DNA of 64,000 nt from Denitrobaculum tricleocarpae (GTDB taxonomy: Bacteria > Pseudomonadota > Alphaproteobacteria > Kiloniellales > Kiloniellaceae), in the NCBI RefSeq assembly GCF_007004665.1, contig NZ_ML660053.1, positions 434,001 through 498,000 on the forward strand. Reading direction: 5' to 3'. Below the pieces are notes generated by a model. The model saw only the letters and a program-made list of their open reading frames with translations. It did not search any database and was not told where the DNA came from. Shown here piece after piece: positions 37,112 through 46,557 of this stretch; within the stretch, counting starts at the first letter, position 1, and each line of letters starts with the position of its first letter. Position numbers and translations under genes: made by a program.

Positions 37112-37581
37112 TCCATATGCGCGACGACTTAACAGGACATCCTCCACCCCGAAAAACGCAGTCCCTCCACCAGGGTCCGCGCTATGTTCTTTGAGCGCTT
37201 ACACTATATAGTTTACTTAGGACATTTGGCCATTTGTTACCGGCTGTCAATGACACGGCCAATTCAAATGTTAGTTTAAACACCTTGGCTAAAACCCCGC
37301 CTCACGGTTGATCCTGCCGGTTGTGAACAGCCCGAAACTCCGGATCGGCCTGGAGATCTGCGGCTTTTCCGCCCAGTGCGGCGGGTTCGGCTTGTGAAGA
37401 GGGTCACCGGATTGTTATGACCTTATGAGTGATTGCCCGGCTCCGCAAAGGAGCGCATTCTACCTGCCCTGCGTAGAAGCGTATTCTAAAGTGAGAAGAA
37501 ACCGGGGCCTTTGGCGCCTGTGCTTGGCGAGAGCTTTCAGGCCAACGAGGCACCTGGACAGTGGTTTTGGGAGGACCAGCC
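37112..37581. promoter_or_regulatory. Divergent intergenic region, RND operon and HDAC-like gene
   Basis: 470 bp. Near the RND side, TTACACTATATAGTTTAC (about 37200-37217) contains the palindrome CTATATAG and looks like a promoter/operator site. No TetR or MarR gene is next to the pump to claim it. The rest (37260-37560) is GC-average with no gene I can support. Confidence 0.45.
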
Positions 37582-38511
37582 ATGACGACCCTGCTTTACA
37601 GCCATGAAGCCTGCGTGCGGCATGATCCGGGCGAGATGCACCCGGAATGCCCCGCCCGGATCGAGGCTGTCCTCACGGCGCTCGCAGCGCCGGAATTCGA
37701 TGCGCTCGAGCGCCGGGATGCGCCCCGCGCGTCGGTCGAACAGATCATTCGTGTGCATCCTCAACCCTATGTGGACCAGTTGCTGGCGGCGGTGCCCGAG
37801 AGCGGACGGCGCGGCCTGGATGGCGATACGATCCTCTCGCCGGGTTCCGGCGAAGCCGCCCTGCGGGCAGCGGGCGCTCTGTGCGCCGCCGTGGATGCAG
37901 TAATGGCCGGGGAGGCGGACAATGCCTTTTGCGCGATCCGCCCGCCCGGACACCATGCCGAACCGGACCAGGCAATGGGCTTCTGCCTCTTCAACTCTGT
38001 CGCGGTCGGTGCGCTCCACGCGCGCGAGGTGCACCGCTGTCATCGGATCGCGGTGATCGATTTTGATGTGCATCACGGAAACGGTACCCAGGCGAGTTTC
38101 TGGAACGACCCGGATCTCTTTTACGCTTCGACTCATCAATCGCCGCTCTATCCCGGGACCGGCGCGCCGCAGGAGCGCGGTGTTTCGACCAACATTTGCA
38201 ATGCTGTGTTGCCGCCGAACGCAGGCTCCGAGGAGTTCCGCAATGCGCTGCGTGCGAGCGTTTTCCCGGCCCTGACACGTTTTGACCCAGATTTCATCCT
38301 GATTTCAGCCGGATTCGATGCCCATAAAGACGATCCCCTGGCGAATCTGCAGCTTGTCGAGGAGGATTACGTCTGGGCGACGAACGAGCTGATCGCGATT
38401 GCCCGGCATGCTTGCGGCGGCAAGATCGTCTCGACCCTGGAGGGCGGCTACGATCTTTCCGCGCTGGCGAGATCAAGCGCGGCGCACGTGCGCAGTTTAA
38501 TGGCCGCTTGA
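37582..38511 (+). CDS. Histone deacetylase family protein (acetylpolyamine amidohydrolase-like)
   Basis: A 309-residue zinc deacetylase of the class II HDAC/AphA/AcuC type. Complete active site: RPPGHHAE (His-His charge relay), DFDVHHGNG (metal Asp and His), SAGFDAHKDDPL (second metal Asp) and the terminal LEGGYDL. ATG 37582 is favoured (MTTLLYSHEACVRHD, matching the family opening); the frame is open seven codons upstream. In bacteria such proteins deacetylate polyamines, acetoin-related enzymes or small amides. Located 185 bp before xseB, as seen in many alphaproteobacteria. Confidence 0.93.
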   Translation: MTTLLYSHEACVRHDPGEMHPECPARIEAVLTALAAPEFDALERRDAPRASVEQIIRVHPQPYVDQLLAAVPESGRRGLDGDTILSPGSGEAALRAAGALCAAVDAVMAGEADNAFCAIRPPGHHAEPDQAMGFCLFNSVAVGALHAREVHRCHRIAVIDFDVHHGNGTQASFWNDPDLFYASTHQSPLYPGTGAPQERGVSTNICNAVLPPNAGSEEFRNALRASVFPALTRFDPDFILISAGFDAHKDDPLANLQLVEEDYVWATNELIAIARHACGGKIVSTLEGGYDLSALARSSAAHVRSLMAA

Positions 38512-38696
38512 AGCGGCGGGGCCTGACGGCGGCATAGCGCCGCGGTGCCGGGTCGTGCACCAGGGCCTCAGGAGACCGGTTTTGAGACTCTGCATTGCGT
38601 GTTGCGCCGGCAAGGATTAGGACTAGCAAAGGATCGTGATCGGAACAGGGCTCCCGCGCGGTCGAGATTTTTAGAAGGTAAACGAAGGACGAAATT

Positions 38697-38957
38697 ATGG
38701 CGGCAAGCGCGACCCCGGCCATCCCGGCAGACGTAAAGAAGATGTCCTTTGAGGAGGCGCTGGAAGAACTGCGTCAGATCGTCGGCGCCCTCGAGCGCGG
38801 CGACGGCAAACTCGATGATGCCATCTCGTCCTATCAGCGGGGCGCCGAGCTTAAGGCCTATTGCGAGAGCAAACTGCGCGATGCCCAGGAGAAGGTTGAG
38901 AAAATCAGTCTGGGTCCGGACGGAGATATCAAGACTGAAGCCTTTGATGTCGGCTGA
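38697..38957 (+). CDS. xseB: Exodeoxyribonuclease VII small subunit
   Basis: An 86-residue helical subunit that coats the XseA large subunit. Family signature: MSFEEALEELRQIVGALERGDGKLDDAISSYQRG and CESKLRDAQEKVE. Start ATG 38697 follows an AACGAAGGACG leader. Its stop directly abuts the GTG start of ispA. First gene of xseB-ispA-dxs, the common order in many proteobacteria. Confidence 0.95.
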   Translation: MAASATPAIPADVKKMSFEEALEELRQIVGALERGDGKLDDAISSYQRGAELKAYCESKLRDAQEKVEKISLGPDGDIKTEAFDVG

Positions 38958-39896
38958 GTGAAGGTTGATTTTCGTGGGAAGCCCGACCCGATGACAATTC
39001 TTAAAGAGCGGCCCGGTCTCGACCATCGTCTGGGCGCCAGCGCGGAGCTTGTGACGCGCCGCCTCGACGAACTCCTGCCCGAAGCGGCGGGGCCGCGCGG
39101 CCGCGTAATCGAAGCCATGCGCTATTCGGCCCTGAGCGGCGGCAAGCGTCTGCGGCCCTTCCTGGTCATCGAATCGGCACGGCTTTTTGGTCTTTCGGAA
39201 GAGGCGGCGCTGAATACGGCGGCTGCGGTCGAGATGATCCACTGCTATAGCCTGATCCACGATGATCTGCCGGCCATGGATGACAGTGACTTGCGCCGGG
39301 GCCATCCGACCGTCCACGTGAGGTTCGACGACGCGACGGCGGTGCTGGCCGGCGACGGTTTGCTGACCGAGGCCTTTGCGGTTCTGGCGGATCTTAAAAC
39401 CCACGGGGATGCCGCCGTTCGCTGCGAGCTGATCGCGGGTCTGGCGAAGGCATCCGGCGCGGCGGGCATGGTCGGCGGCCAGATGATCGATCTTTCGCCC
39501 GAGCGGGATCGGCTGGATCTGACCGGGATCACCAATCTGCAGGAGCTCAAGACCGGCGCGCTGATTGCCTTTTCTTGTAAGGCAGGCGCGATTTTGGCAC
39601 AAGCCGGGCAGGCGGAACGCCAAAGCCTGCGCGACTATGCGGGTAAGCTGGGCCTGGCTTTCCAAATCGTCGACGATCTTTTGGACAGCGAGTCGACACC
39701 TGAAGCCCTCGGCAAGCCGACCGGACAGGACCAAGCTGCCGGCAAAGCGACCTTCGTCGGACAGCTTGGCGTTGCAGGCGCCCGGGATATGGCTTCCGGT
39801 CTGGTTGATCAGGCCCGCCGCTGCCTCGATATATTCGGCGACCGCGCTAGTATACTAAGTCAAACGGCAACATTCGTGCTGGAACGGACCAGGTAA
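38958..39896 (+). CDS. ispA: Polyprenyl (farnesyl/geranyl) diphosphate synthase
   Basis: Condenses IPP with DMAPP/GPP to make C10-C15 prenyl diphosphates. 312 residues from GTG 38958, or 301 from ATG 38991. The first aspartate-rich motif DDLPAMDDSDLRRG and the second DDLLD are intact; GGKRLRPFLV binds IPP. The residues before the first motif (YSLIH) fit a short-chain (C15) synthase. Overlap-like spacing with xseB and the following dxs suggests one operon. Confidence 0.94.
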   Translation: MKVDFRGKPDPMTILKERPGLDHRLGASAELVTRRLDELLPEAAGPRGRVIEAMRYSALSGGKRLRPFLVIESARLFGLSEEAALNTAAAVEMIHCYSLIHDDLPAMDDSDLRRGHPTVHVRFDDATAVLAGDGLLTEAFAVLADLKTHGDAAVRCELIAGLAKASGAAGMVGGQMIDLSPERDRLDLTGITNLQELKTGALIAFSCKAGAILAQAGQAERQSLRDYAGKLGLAFQIVDDLLDSESTPEALGKPTGQDQAAGKATFVGQLGVAGARDMASGLVDQARRCLDIFGDRASILSQTATFVLERTR

Positions 39897-39989
39897 TCCT
39901 GCGAAATTACAGTTTATGCAAGCAAGTTATTGCGGGCGCAGAACATAAGCGCTTAACCACCTGGAGAAAAAGCACTTCCAGGTAAAGAG

Positions 39990-41942
39990 GTGAAGAGAGT
40001 GAGCCAGATCGGTCACAACAGACAGACCCCTTTGCTCGATACGGTTTCGAGCCCGGAGGATCTGCGGAGGCTCGACGAAGATCAGTTGCGGCAACTTGCC
40101 GACGAGCTGCGGGTCGAGATGATCAACGCGGTCTCGGTTACCGGCGGGCATCTGGGGGCCGGGCTGGGCGTGGTCGAACTGACCGTCGCCGCGCACTACG
40201 TTTTCAACACGCCGGACGATAAGCTGATCTGGGATGTCGGCCATCAGTGTTACCCCCATAAGATTCTGACCGAACGGCGCGAGCGTATCCGCAGCCTTCG
40301 GCAGCCGGGCGGGCTTTCCGGCTTTACCAGCCGAAAGGAGAGTAAATTCGATCCCTTCGGCGCCGCGCACAGCTCGACCTCGATTTCCGCCGGGCTGGGT
40401 TTTGCGGTGGCCCGCGACCTGGCCGGGCGCTCGAACGATGTGATCGCCGTGATCGGCGATGGCTCCATGTCGGCGGGCATGGCTTACGAAGCCATGAACA
40501 ACGCGGGCGCCATGAACAGCCGTCTGATCGTCATCCTGAACGACAACGATATGTCCATTGCGCCCCCGGTCGGGGCGATGAGTGCTTATCTCTCCAAGCT
40601 GATTTCCTCCGGATCCTTCCATTCGGTCCGCAGCCTGGCCAAGGAAGTGGCGAAGAAATTTCCCAAGCCCCTGGAACAGGCGGCCCGCCGCGCCGAGGAG
40701 TATGCCCGCGGCATGCTGACCGGCGGGACCCTGTTCGAGGAGATGGGCTTCTTCTACATCGGTCCGATCGACGGGCATAACCTGGACCATCTGCTGCCTG
40801 TGCTGAAAAACGTGCGTGACAGCGACCACGATGGCCCGGTGCTCATCCATGCGGTCACGCAGAAGGGCAAGGGTTACGAGCCCGCCGAGAAGTCGGCGGA
40901 CAAGTACCACGGGGTCGCGACCTTCGATGTGGTGACCGGCAAGCAGGCCAAACCCACACCCAAGGCGCCCGCCTATCAGAATGTCTTCGCCAAGGCGCTG
41001 ATCGCCGAAGCGAAAGAGGATGAGAAAATTGTCGCGGTCACCGCCGCCATGCCCTCGGGTACCGGCCTCAACCTCTTTGGCGACGCCTTCCCGGAGCGGA
41101 CCTTCGACGTCGGGATCGCCGAGCAGCACGCGGTGACCTTCTGCGCCGGTATGGCCTGCGAGGGCTTCAAGCCCTTCGCCGCGATCTATTCGACCTTCCT
41201 GCAACGGGCTTACGACCAGGTGGTGCACGACGTCGCCATCCAGAAGCTCCCGGTGCGCTTCGCCATCGACCGTGCGGGTATGGTGGGTGCTGACGGCGTG
41301 ACCCATCAGGGCAGCTACGACATCACCTATCTCGGCTGTATTCCGGGCATGGTGCTGATGGCCGCCGCCGATGAGGTCGAGCTGATGGACATGGTGGCAA
41401 CGGCGGTCCAGATCGATGATGCGCCTTCCGCATTTCGTTTCCCGCGTGGCGAAGCCACCGGCGTCGAGATGCCGGAGAAGGGCACGCCACTTACGATCGG
41501 CAAAGGCCGGGTGCTGCGGGAAGGGACCAAGGTAGCGGTCCTGTCTTACGGGACGCGCCTGCAGGACGCTTTAAAGGCCGCTGACGACCTTGCAGCCCGG
41601 GGGCTCTCCACCACGGTCGCGGATGCACGTTTCGCAAAGCCTTTGGATCAGGACCTGGTCTTGCGGCTTGCCCGCGAGCACGAAGTGATGATCACGGTCG
41701 AGGAGGGCGCCATCGGCGGTTTCGCCACGCAGGTGATGCATTGCATGATTTCAGCCGGCGTGTTCGATCAGGGACTGAAATTCCGTCCGCTCTATCTGCC
41801 GGATTTTTTCATCGACCACGACAAGCCTGCAATTCAGCAAGAGGTCGGTGGTGTCGACTCCACTGCGATTGTGGCTGCGGCCCTGCAAGCACTCGGGTTG
41901 GAAGAGGACTCGGCAGCTGTTCAGCTCCAGACAAGTCGCTGA
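39990..41942 (+). CDS. dxs: 1-deoxy-D-xylulose-5-phosphate synthase
   Basis: First enzyme of the MEP isoprenoid path: joins pyruvate and glyceraldehyde-3-phosphate with thiamine diphosphate. 650 residues, full length. Motifs: [16 protein letters not shown], the ThDP motif [30 protein letters not shown], the transketolase segment [11 protein letters not shown] and the C-terminal VEEGAIGGF. An alternative GTG start precedes the MSQIGHNRQ-like N-terminus by few codons. Third gene of the operon. Confidence 0.97.
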   Translation: MKRVSQIGHNRQTPLLDTVSSPEDLRRLDEDQLRQLADELRVEMINAVSVTGGHLGAGLGVVELTVAAHYVFNTPDDKLIWDVGHQCYPHKILTERRERIRSLRQPGGLSGFTSRKESKFDPFGAAHSSTSISAGLGFAVARDLAGRSNDVIAVIGDGSMSAGMAYEAMNNAGAMNSRLIVILNDNDMSIAPPVGAMSAYLSKLISSGSFHSVRSLAKEVAKKFPKPLEQAARRAEEYARGMLTGGTLFEEMGFFYIGPIDGHNLDHLLPVLKNVRDSDHDGPVLIHAVTQKGKGYEPAEKSADKYHGVATFDVVTGKQAKPTPKAPAYQNVFAKALIAEAKEDEKIVAVTAAMPSGTGLNLFGDAFPERTFDVGIAEQHAVTFCAGMACEGFKPFAAIYSTFLQRAYDQVVHDVAIQKLPVRFAIDRAGMVGADGVTHQGSYDITYLGCIPGMVLMAAADEVELMDMVATAVQIDDAPSAFRFPRGEATGVEMPEKGTPLTIGKGRVLREGTKVAVLSYGTRLQDALKAADDLAARGLSTTVADARFAKPLDQDLVLRLAREHEVMITVEEGAIGGFATQVMHCMISAGVFDQGLKFRPLYLPDFFIDHDKPAIQQEVGGVDSTAIVAAALQALGLEEDSAAVQLQTSR

Positions 41943-42071
41943 ACCGACGCCGCTGCGTGGCCTTTGGACGAAGCAAGACTGCGACACGCGCGTGCCTGGC
42001 GACATCTCTGCATAGCGGCCCTGCGTTAACTGCTCTTCCGCCCCTTCGCCCATTCCGGCATAGTGCCACGC

Positions 42072-43508
42072 ATGGGTGTAAATTCGGACCAATTCGGCCG
42101 CACTGATCGCAGTGCCGGGGCCAAAAGCGGCGCTTCTGCCTGGTGGGAGGAAGTGCGGGCGACCTTTGTGCTCGCCTGGCCGCTGGTGTTCACCCAGCTG
42201 GCGGTGATTGCGATCAATACCACCGACGTTCTGATGATGGGCTGGCTCGGGCCGCAGGAACTTGCTGCGGGCACGCTGGCCTATGCCTTCTACACACTCT
42301 TCTTCTTTTTCGGTCTTGGCCTTCTGACCGCCGTCGCGCCGATCTGTGCCCAGGCCCTGGGCGCCCGGCAATACCGCATTGTCCGGCGGACCGTCCGACA
42401 GGGTTTCTGGGTTGCGATTCTGGTTGCCATGCCCTTTATCGCCGTGATTTATCACGCCCGCCCGGTTTTTCTTTTCTTCGGCCAGACGGAGATCAACTCG
42501 GAGCTCGCCGAAGTCTATCTGCGTGCCGCGGTCTGGGGATTGTTGCCCGCGCTCTGGCTGATCGTCCTGCGCTGCTTCGTATCGGCTCTGTCCCGTCCGC
42601 GCTCGATCCTGATTGTGACACTGCTGGGCGTTCTGGCGAACGCTCTCGGTAACTACGCACTGATGTTCGGCAACTTCGGATTTCCGGCCCTTGGTTTGCT
42701 GGGGGCGGGGATCACCACCTCGATCGTGAACTTCGTAATGTTCGCGGTCATGCTGACCTTTGTCTCGACGGACCGCCGCATCCGCCGCTTTGCCATTATC
42801 GTCCGCTTCTGGCGGCCTGACTGGAGCATCTTCGGCTCTATCCTGAAAGTGGGCTGGCCGATCGGTGTGTCCGTCGTGTCGGAGACCGGCATGTTCGGTG
42901 TTGCCGCCTTCATGATGGGCCTGATCAGCACCGCCGCCGTTGCCGGGCACGCGGTTGCTTTGCAGTGCGCCGCCGTCGCGTTCATGGTGCCACTGGGTGT
43001 CTCTCATGCTGCGACGATCCGTGTCGGGATTGGCGCCGGGCGCCGGGACGCCGCGGCCGTGTGGCGGGCAGGTTGGAGTTCTTATGGTCTTTCCACGGTT
43101 TTTTGCCTGGCTTCGGCACTGCTATTCTGGCTGGTCCCTCTGACCCTGGTCAGCTTATTCCTCGATCCGGATCTGGCGGAGAATGCCGAGCCGATCGCGC
43201 TGGCGGTTTCCTTCCTGGGGATCGCCGCCTTGTTCCAGATCGTCGACGGCCTGCAGATCGTCGGCGCCGGCGCTCTACGCGGATTGAAGGATACCACCAA
43301 GCCGATGGTCATTGCCGCTGTCGGCTATTGGGTGATCGGGTTCGGAAGCGGTTACTATCTGGGTTTCGTTCAGGGACTGGGTGGAATGGGTATCTGGATC
43401 GGCCTGGCCATCGGATTGACGTTCGTGGCAGTCGCACTGCTCTGGCGCTTTGCGATATTGGGCAGCGGGTTGAGTTACCCTGAAAAGCCGGCGCTGGCGG
43501 TCGCATAA
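42072..43508 (+). CDS. MATE-family efflux transporter
   Basis: A 478-residue membrane protein with twelve predicted helices in two homologous halves. The first half has the LAWPLVFTQLAVIAINTTDVLMMGWLG opening typical of NorM/DinF proteins, the second repeats the pattern with GWPIGVSVVSETGMFGVAAFMMG. ATG 42072 is likely; GTG 42063 is in frame. It exports cationic drugs or dyes by Na+ or H+ antiport. Follows dxs by about 130 bp on the same strand. A palindromic repeat begins 40 bp downstream. Confidence 0.93.
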   Translation: MGVNSDQFGRTDRSAGAKSGASAWWEEVRATFVLAWPLVFTQLAVIAINTTDVLMMGWLGPQELAAGTLAYAFYTLFFFFGLGLLTAVAPICAQALGARQYRIVRRTVRQGFWVAILVAMPFIAVIYHARPVFLFFGQTEINSELAEVYLRAAVWGLLPALWLIVLRCFVSALSRPRSILIVTLLGVLANALGNYALMFGNFGFPALGLLGAGITTSIVNFVMFAVMLTFVSTDRRIRRFAIIVRFWRPDWSIFGSILKVGWPIGVSVVSETGMFGVAAFMMGLISTAAVAGHAVALQCAAVAFMVPLGVSHAATIRVGIGAGRRDAAAVWRAGWSSYGLSTVFCLASALLFWLVPLTLVSLFLDPDLAENAEPIALAVSFLGIAALFQIVDGLQIVGAGALRGLKDTTKPMVIAAVGYWVIGFGSGYYLGFVQGLGGMGIWIGLAIGLTFVAVALLWRFAILGSGLSYPEKPALAVA

Positions 43509-43548
43509 TATCCTCCGGGGTGGGCGACGCCGCCCTGTCTCCTCAATC

Positions 43549-43687
43549 TAGAGCGCGTTGTGTTTTAACGAAAACACTCTGTGTTTTCGCTAAAACATGT
43601 GAACCCGCTCTACATCATAGTGCTAGAGCAGATTCACCGGTACGACGGATCGCCGAAGGCGATTCCATCTAAACCGGATCTGCTCTA
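43549..43687. repeat. Bipartite palindromic intergenic element, copy C
   Basis: Hairpin 1 (43549-43612): TAGAGCGCGTT and GAACCCGCTCTA enclose arms GTTTTAACGAAAACAC and GTGTTTTCGCTAAAAC. An 11-base spacer, then hairpin 2 (43624-43687): TAGAGCAGATTCACCGG and CCGGATCTGCTCTA around ATCGCC/GGCGAT. Layout is the same as copy B (28.8 kb). Its last bases TCTA include the stop codon of the TRAP large permease gene (CTA = TAG on the minus strand), so element and gene abut exactly. Confidence 0.9.
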
Positions 43688-44965
43688 GGTTCCAAAGACG
43701 AGGTCCACCGGCCAAAGGGTGATTGCCGGGACGTAGGTGATAACCATCAGGGCTGCAAACACGGTCAGTACGAACCAGACCAATTGAGGGATGATTTGTT
43801 CGACCCGCAGGTTCGCGACCGCGCAGGCCGCAAAGAGATTTACGCCAAGCGGCGGCGTTATCATTCCAAGGGCAAGATTGACGACGATGATCAGGCCAAA
43901 GTGAACCGGGTCCACGCCATAGGCGATGGCTATGGGCGTAAGGATGGGGGCAAGGACAAGGATCGCTGCCGAGGTCTCGATGAACATGCCCACCAGGAGC
44001 AGAAGAAAGTTGACGGCCAGCAAAAATGCAATCGGGCTGTCGAAAACGTCGCGGAACCAGGCTGCAATCTCGTTGGGCAAACCTGAACGGGTGATCAGGA
44101 AAGAAAAGAGTGCGGCCGCCGAGATGATGATCATGATGGCCGACGTCGAAATGACCGTCTTTTTGAGGATTTCCGGCAAGTCGCGGATTTTGAGTTCACG
44201 GTAAAGCCCCATTCCCACGATGAGGGCGGCGGCAACGGCGACCGCACTGGCTTCGGTCGGGGTAAAGATACCCGAGTAAATCCCGCCAAGGATCACGACG
44301 GGGACGAGTAGGGCCGGCAATGCCGAGACGAACGCAGCGCCCGGACTCGCGCGGTCCAAGCCATCTTCTTTTCCGATGCCGCGCAGTCGGCATAGGATGA
44401 GGACAAGAGCCATCAGCGATCCCGCGACGACGAGTCCCGGCCCCAGACCGGCAATGAAGAGTTTGCCGATCGAGGTATCCGTGGACACGCCATAGAGGAT
44501 GAGGGGGATCGAGGGCGGAATCAGGACGCCCAGCTCGGCCGAAGAGGCCTGGATCGAAGCCGCCAGAGGCTTGGGATAGTTATGACGTATCATGGCGGGG
44601 ATCAGGATCGCGCCGATGGCAAAGGTCGTCGCGACCGAAGATCCTGAGACCGAGGCGAACAGCATGCAGGTCAGGACGCAGGTGCAGGCCAGGCCGCCCT
44701 GCAGGCCGCCAACCAGCGACTTTGCCAGTTCGACCAGCCGGTGCGAAATACCGCCCGCGGACATAAGGTTCCCAGCAAGGATAAAGAGGGGGATCGCCAT
44801 GAGCGGAAAACTGTCGATGCCCGCGAACATGCGCTGCGCCACCAGCAAAAGAGGCAGGCGGCCCTGCGCTTCGATACCAATGATCGAGGCGAGGCCGATC
44901 GCCACCGCAATCGGTACACCTAAGACGAAGAGGATCGCGAGGGAGAGGCCAAGGGCGGTGTTCAT
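43685..44965 (-). CDS. TRAP transporter large permease (DctM-like)
   Basis: The 426-residue, about 12-helix translocation subunit of a TRAP uptake system driven by the sodium or proton gradient. Signatures: the MFAGIDSFPLMAIPLFILAGNLM opening loop, the PPSIPLILYGV re-entrant loop and GMITPPLGVNLFAAC. Overlaps the small permease gene by four bases. The final codons run into the repeat at 43.6 kb, which provides the stop, so the native C-terminus might have been slightly changed. Confidence 0.95.
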   Translation of the reverse strand: MNTALGLSLAILFVLGVPIAVAIGLASIIGIEAQGRLPLLLVAQRMFAGIDSFPLMAIPLFILAGNLMSAGGISHRLVELAKSLVGGLQGGLACTCVLTCMLFASVSGSSVATTFAIGAILIPAMIRHNYPKPLAASIQASSAELGVLIPPSIPLILYGVSTDTSIGKLFIAGLGPGLVVAGSLMALVLILCRLRGIGKEDGLDRASPGAAFVSALPALLVPVVILGGIYSGIFTPTEASAVAVAAALIVGMGLYRELKIRDLPEILKKTVISTSAIMIIISAAALFSFLITRSGLPNEIAAWFRDVFDSPIAFLLAVNFLLLLVGMFIETSAAILVLAPILTPIAIAYGVDPVHFGLIIVVNLALGMITPPLGVNLFAACAVANLRVEQIIPQLVWFVLTVFAALMVITYVPAITLWPVDLVFGT

Positions 44966-45468
44966 CGTTCGGCCCCCGAATCTCTGGCCGCGAGCCAGTC
45001 ACCCTGCAGGGCCCGTACTATCGCGGCGAGGACCGCGACCAGGATAAAGGCGGAGCCAACCGGCAGGGCGGCATAGACCCATGCGATAGAGATTTCCAGT
45101 GCGGCCAGGCTTTGCGGAACGACACGCAAGGTCATGAGCCAGCCCTGCCACAGGAGCACGGCGAAAAAAATCAAAGACCCGATATTGGCCAATAGAAAAA
45201 GACCCAGTCCCAAGCGGGGTGGGAGAGCGTTTTGAATAACGTCCACGGAGATCATGGCCCCGTGTCTGAAGGCGACCGCCACGCCAAGAAAGACCGACCA
45301 TATCATCGCCGAGCGGGTGATCACTTCCGACCAGGTCGACGGCGCGCCGAAGGCAAAACGGGTTACCACCTGATACAGAGCCAGACCGGCGGCAAGCACC
45401 AGAAACGCGATTGCCAACCTCAGGGCAAGCCCGGTGGTGAAGTCTTCGACACGCAGGAACAGGCTCAT
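44962..45468 (-). CDS. TRAP transporter small permease (DctQ-like)
   Basis: A 168-residue, four-helix DctQ subunit that pairs with the large permease. Features: LFLVLAAGLALYQVVTRFAFGAPSTWSEVITRSAMIW in the second helix area (the W-x-E motif near the membrane) and a long third helix. Overlaps the large-permease start (ATGA). An intrinsic terminator-like hairpin lies just upstream (toward the binding-protein gene), so expression of Q and M depends on read-through. Confidence 0.92.
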   Translation of the reverse strand: MSLFLRVEDFTTGLALRLAIAFLVLAAGLALYQVVTRFAFGAPSTWSEVITRSAMIWSVFLGVAVAFRHGAMISVDVIQNALPPRLGLGLFLLANIGSLIFFAVLLWQGWLMTLRVVPQSLAALEISIAWVYAALPVGSAFILVAVLAAIVRALQGDWLAARDSGAER

Positions 45469-45493
45469 GACGGCGCCTTGTGGAAGTTACAGG

Positions 45494-45530
45494 AAAAAAG
45501 AGGCAGGCGCGGGGTCTTCCGCGCCTGCCT
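45494..45530 (-). terminator. Intrinsic terminator between TRAP binding-protein and permease genes
   Basis: AGGCAGGCGCGG (45501-45512) and CCGCGCCTGCCT (45519-45530) form a perfect 12-bp stem with a six-base loop. On the minus strand the hairpin is followed at once by CTTTTTT. This is a textbook Rho-independent terminator placed inside the operon after the DctP gene; partial read-through would make more binding protein than permease. Confidence 0.88.
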
Positions 45531-45545
45531 GAGAGGGGGCCGGGT

Positions 45546-46532
45546 TTATTTGACAGCCTGGATACGCGTCACCAGATCGGGGCCGTGCCGGTCGGTGTAG
45601 ACAGAGTAGGCGGGCTCGGCGAGCTTGGCGAAGGGCGCTTTATCGACATCGGTGATGACTTCCATGCCGTTCTCGCGCAGCAACGCAACACCGGCTTCCT
45701 CCAGCCGGTTCACCTCAGCGCGGGTCGCGGCAGCTGAAGCAGCGGCGGCCTCGTAGAACCAGCCACGCTGTTCTTCGGTCAGACCATCCATCAGGCTCGG
45801 TGCAGCAAGGATGACGGCCGGCGAATAGACGTGACCCGTCAGCGAAACATGGTCTTGAACTTCCCAGAACTTCGAGGCCGTGATAACGGTCACGGGATTC
45901 TCCTGGCCGTCAACCACACCCTGCTGCAGCGCTGTGAACAGCTCTGGAAAAGCCATGGGTGTCGGGGCCGCGCCCATTTTCGAGAAGGCTTCCATGTGAA
46001 CACGGTTCTCCATGGTCCTCAGCTTGAGGCCATCGAGATCAGCAGGCGTGCGCACGGGGCGTTGTGAATTGGTTACGTGGCGAAAACCGTTCTCCGACCA
46101 GGCGAGGCCGACCAACTGGTTGCCGTTGATTTTCTCCAGCAGTTCCTTGCCGATCTCGCCGTCGAGAACCGTGCGGGCGTGATCGTAGTCACGGAACAGG
46201 AAAGGCAGATCCAGGGCATAGACTTCCGGAACGAAGTTGCCCAGGGGGCCGGTTGAGGTGATCACAACATCGAGCGAGCCGATCTGTAGCCCCTCGATCA
46301 TATCCCGCTCACCGCCAAGCTGGCCTGCGGGCGCCTGGTTGCCGGTAAAGCTTCCGTCCGACAATTCACCGAGCTTGGCAATAAAGGCCTCGGCCCCGAT
46401 CGCGTAGTGTGAATCCGGCGACAGCGTGTGCCCGACGACGATGGATGTCTGAGCCTGTGCGGACGCGCCCGCGCCTGCGATTCCTGTGGCAAGAGCGATT
46501 GCGCCTGCGAGCGCGATGACAGTGGATTTCAT
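45546..46532 (-). CDS. TRAP transporter substrate-binding protein (DctP-like)
   Basis: Periplasmic solute receptor, 328 residues, with a signal peptide (cleavage near ASAQAQ). The ligand-site Arg lies in LDGLKLRTMENRVH, and the family segment FPELFTALQQGVVDGQENP is intact. Placement next to a DenD-like dehydrogenase and a GntR regulator suggests a sugar acid such as an erythronate/threonate-type compound; that is inference from family links. Followed by a strong terminator hairpin before the permease genes. Confidence 0.94.
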   Translation of the reverse strand: MKSTVIALAGAIALATGIAGAGASAQAQTSIVVGHTLSPDSHYAIGAEAFIAKLGELSDGSFTGNQAPAGQLGGERDMIEGLQIGSLDVVITSTGPLGNFVPEVYALDLPFLFRDYDHARTVLDGEIGKELLEKINGNQLVGLAWSENGFRHVTNSQRPVRTPADLDGLKLRTMENRVHMEAFSKMGAAPTPMAFPELFTALQQGVVDGQENPVTVITASKFWEVQDHVSLTGHVYSPAVILAAPSLMDGLTEEQRGWFYEAAAASAAATRAEVNRLEEAGVALLRENGMEVITDVDKAPFAKLAEPAYSVYTDRHGPDLVTRIQAVK

Positions 46533-46557
46533 CTAAGTCCTCCCAAAAAAGGTTTGT

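Noticed and set aside
39927-43007. Long minus-strand frames opposite dxs and the MATE gene
   Set aside because: Real genes are on the plus strand with full-length family matches.
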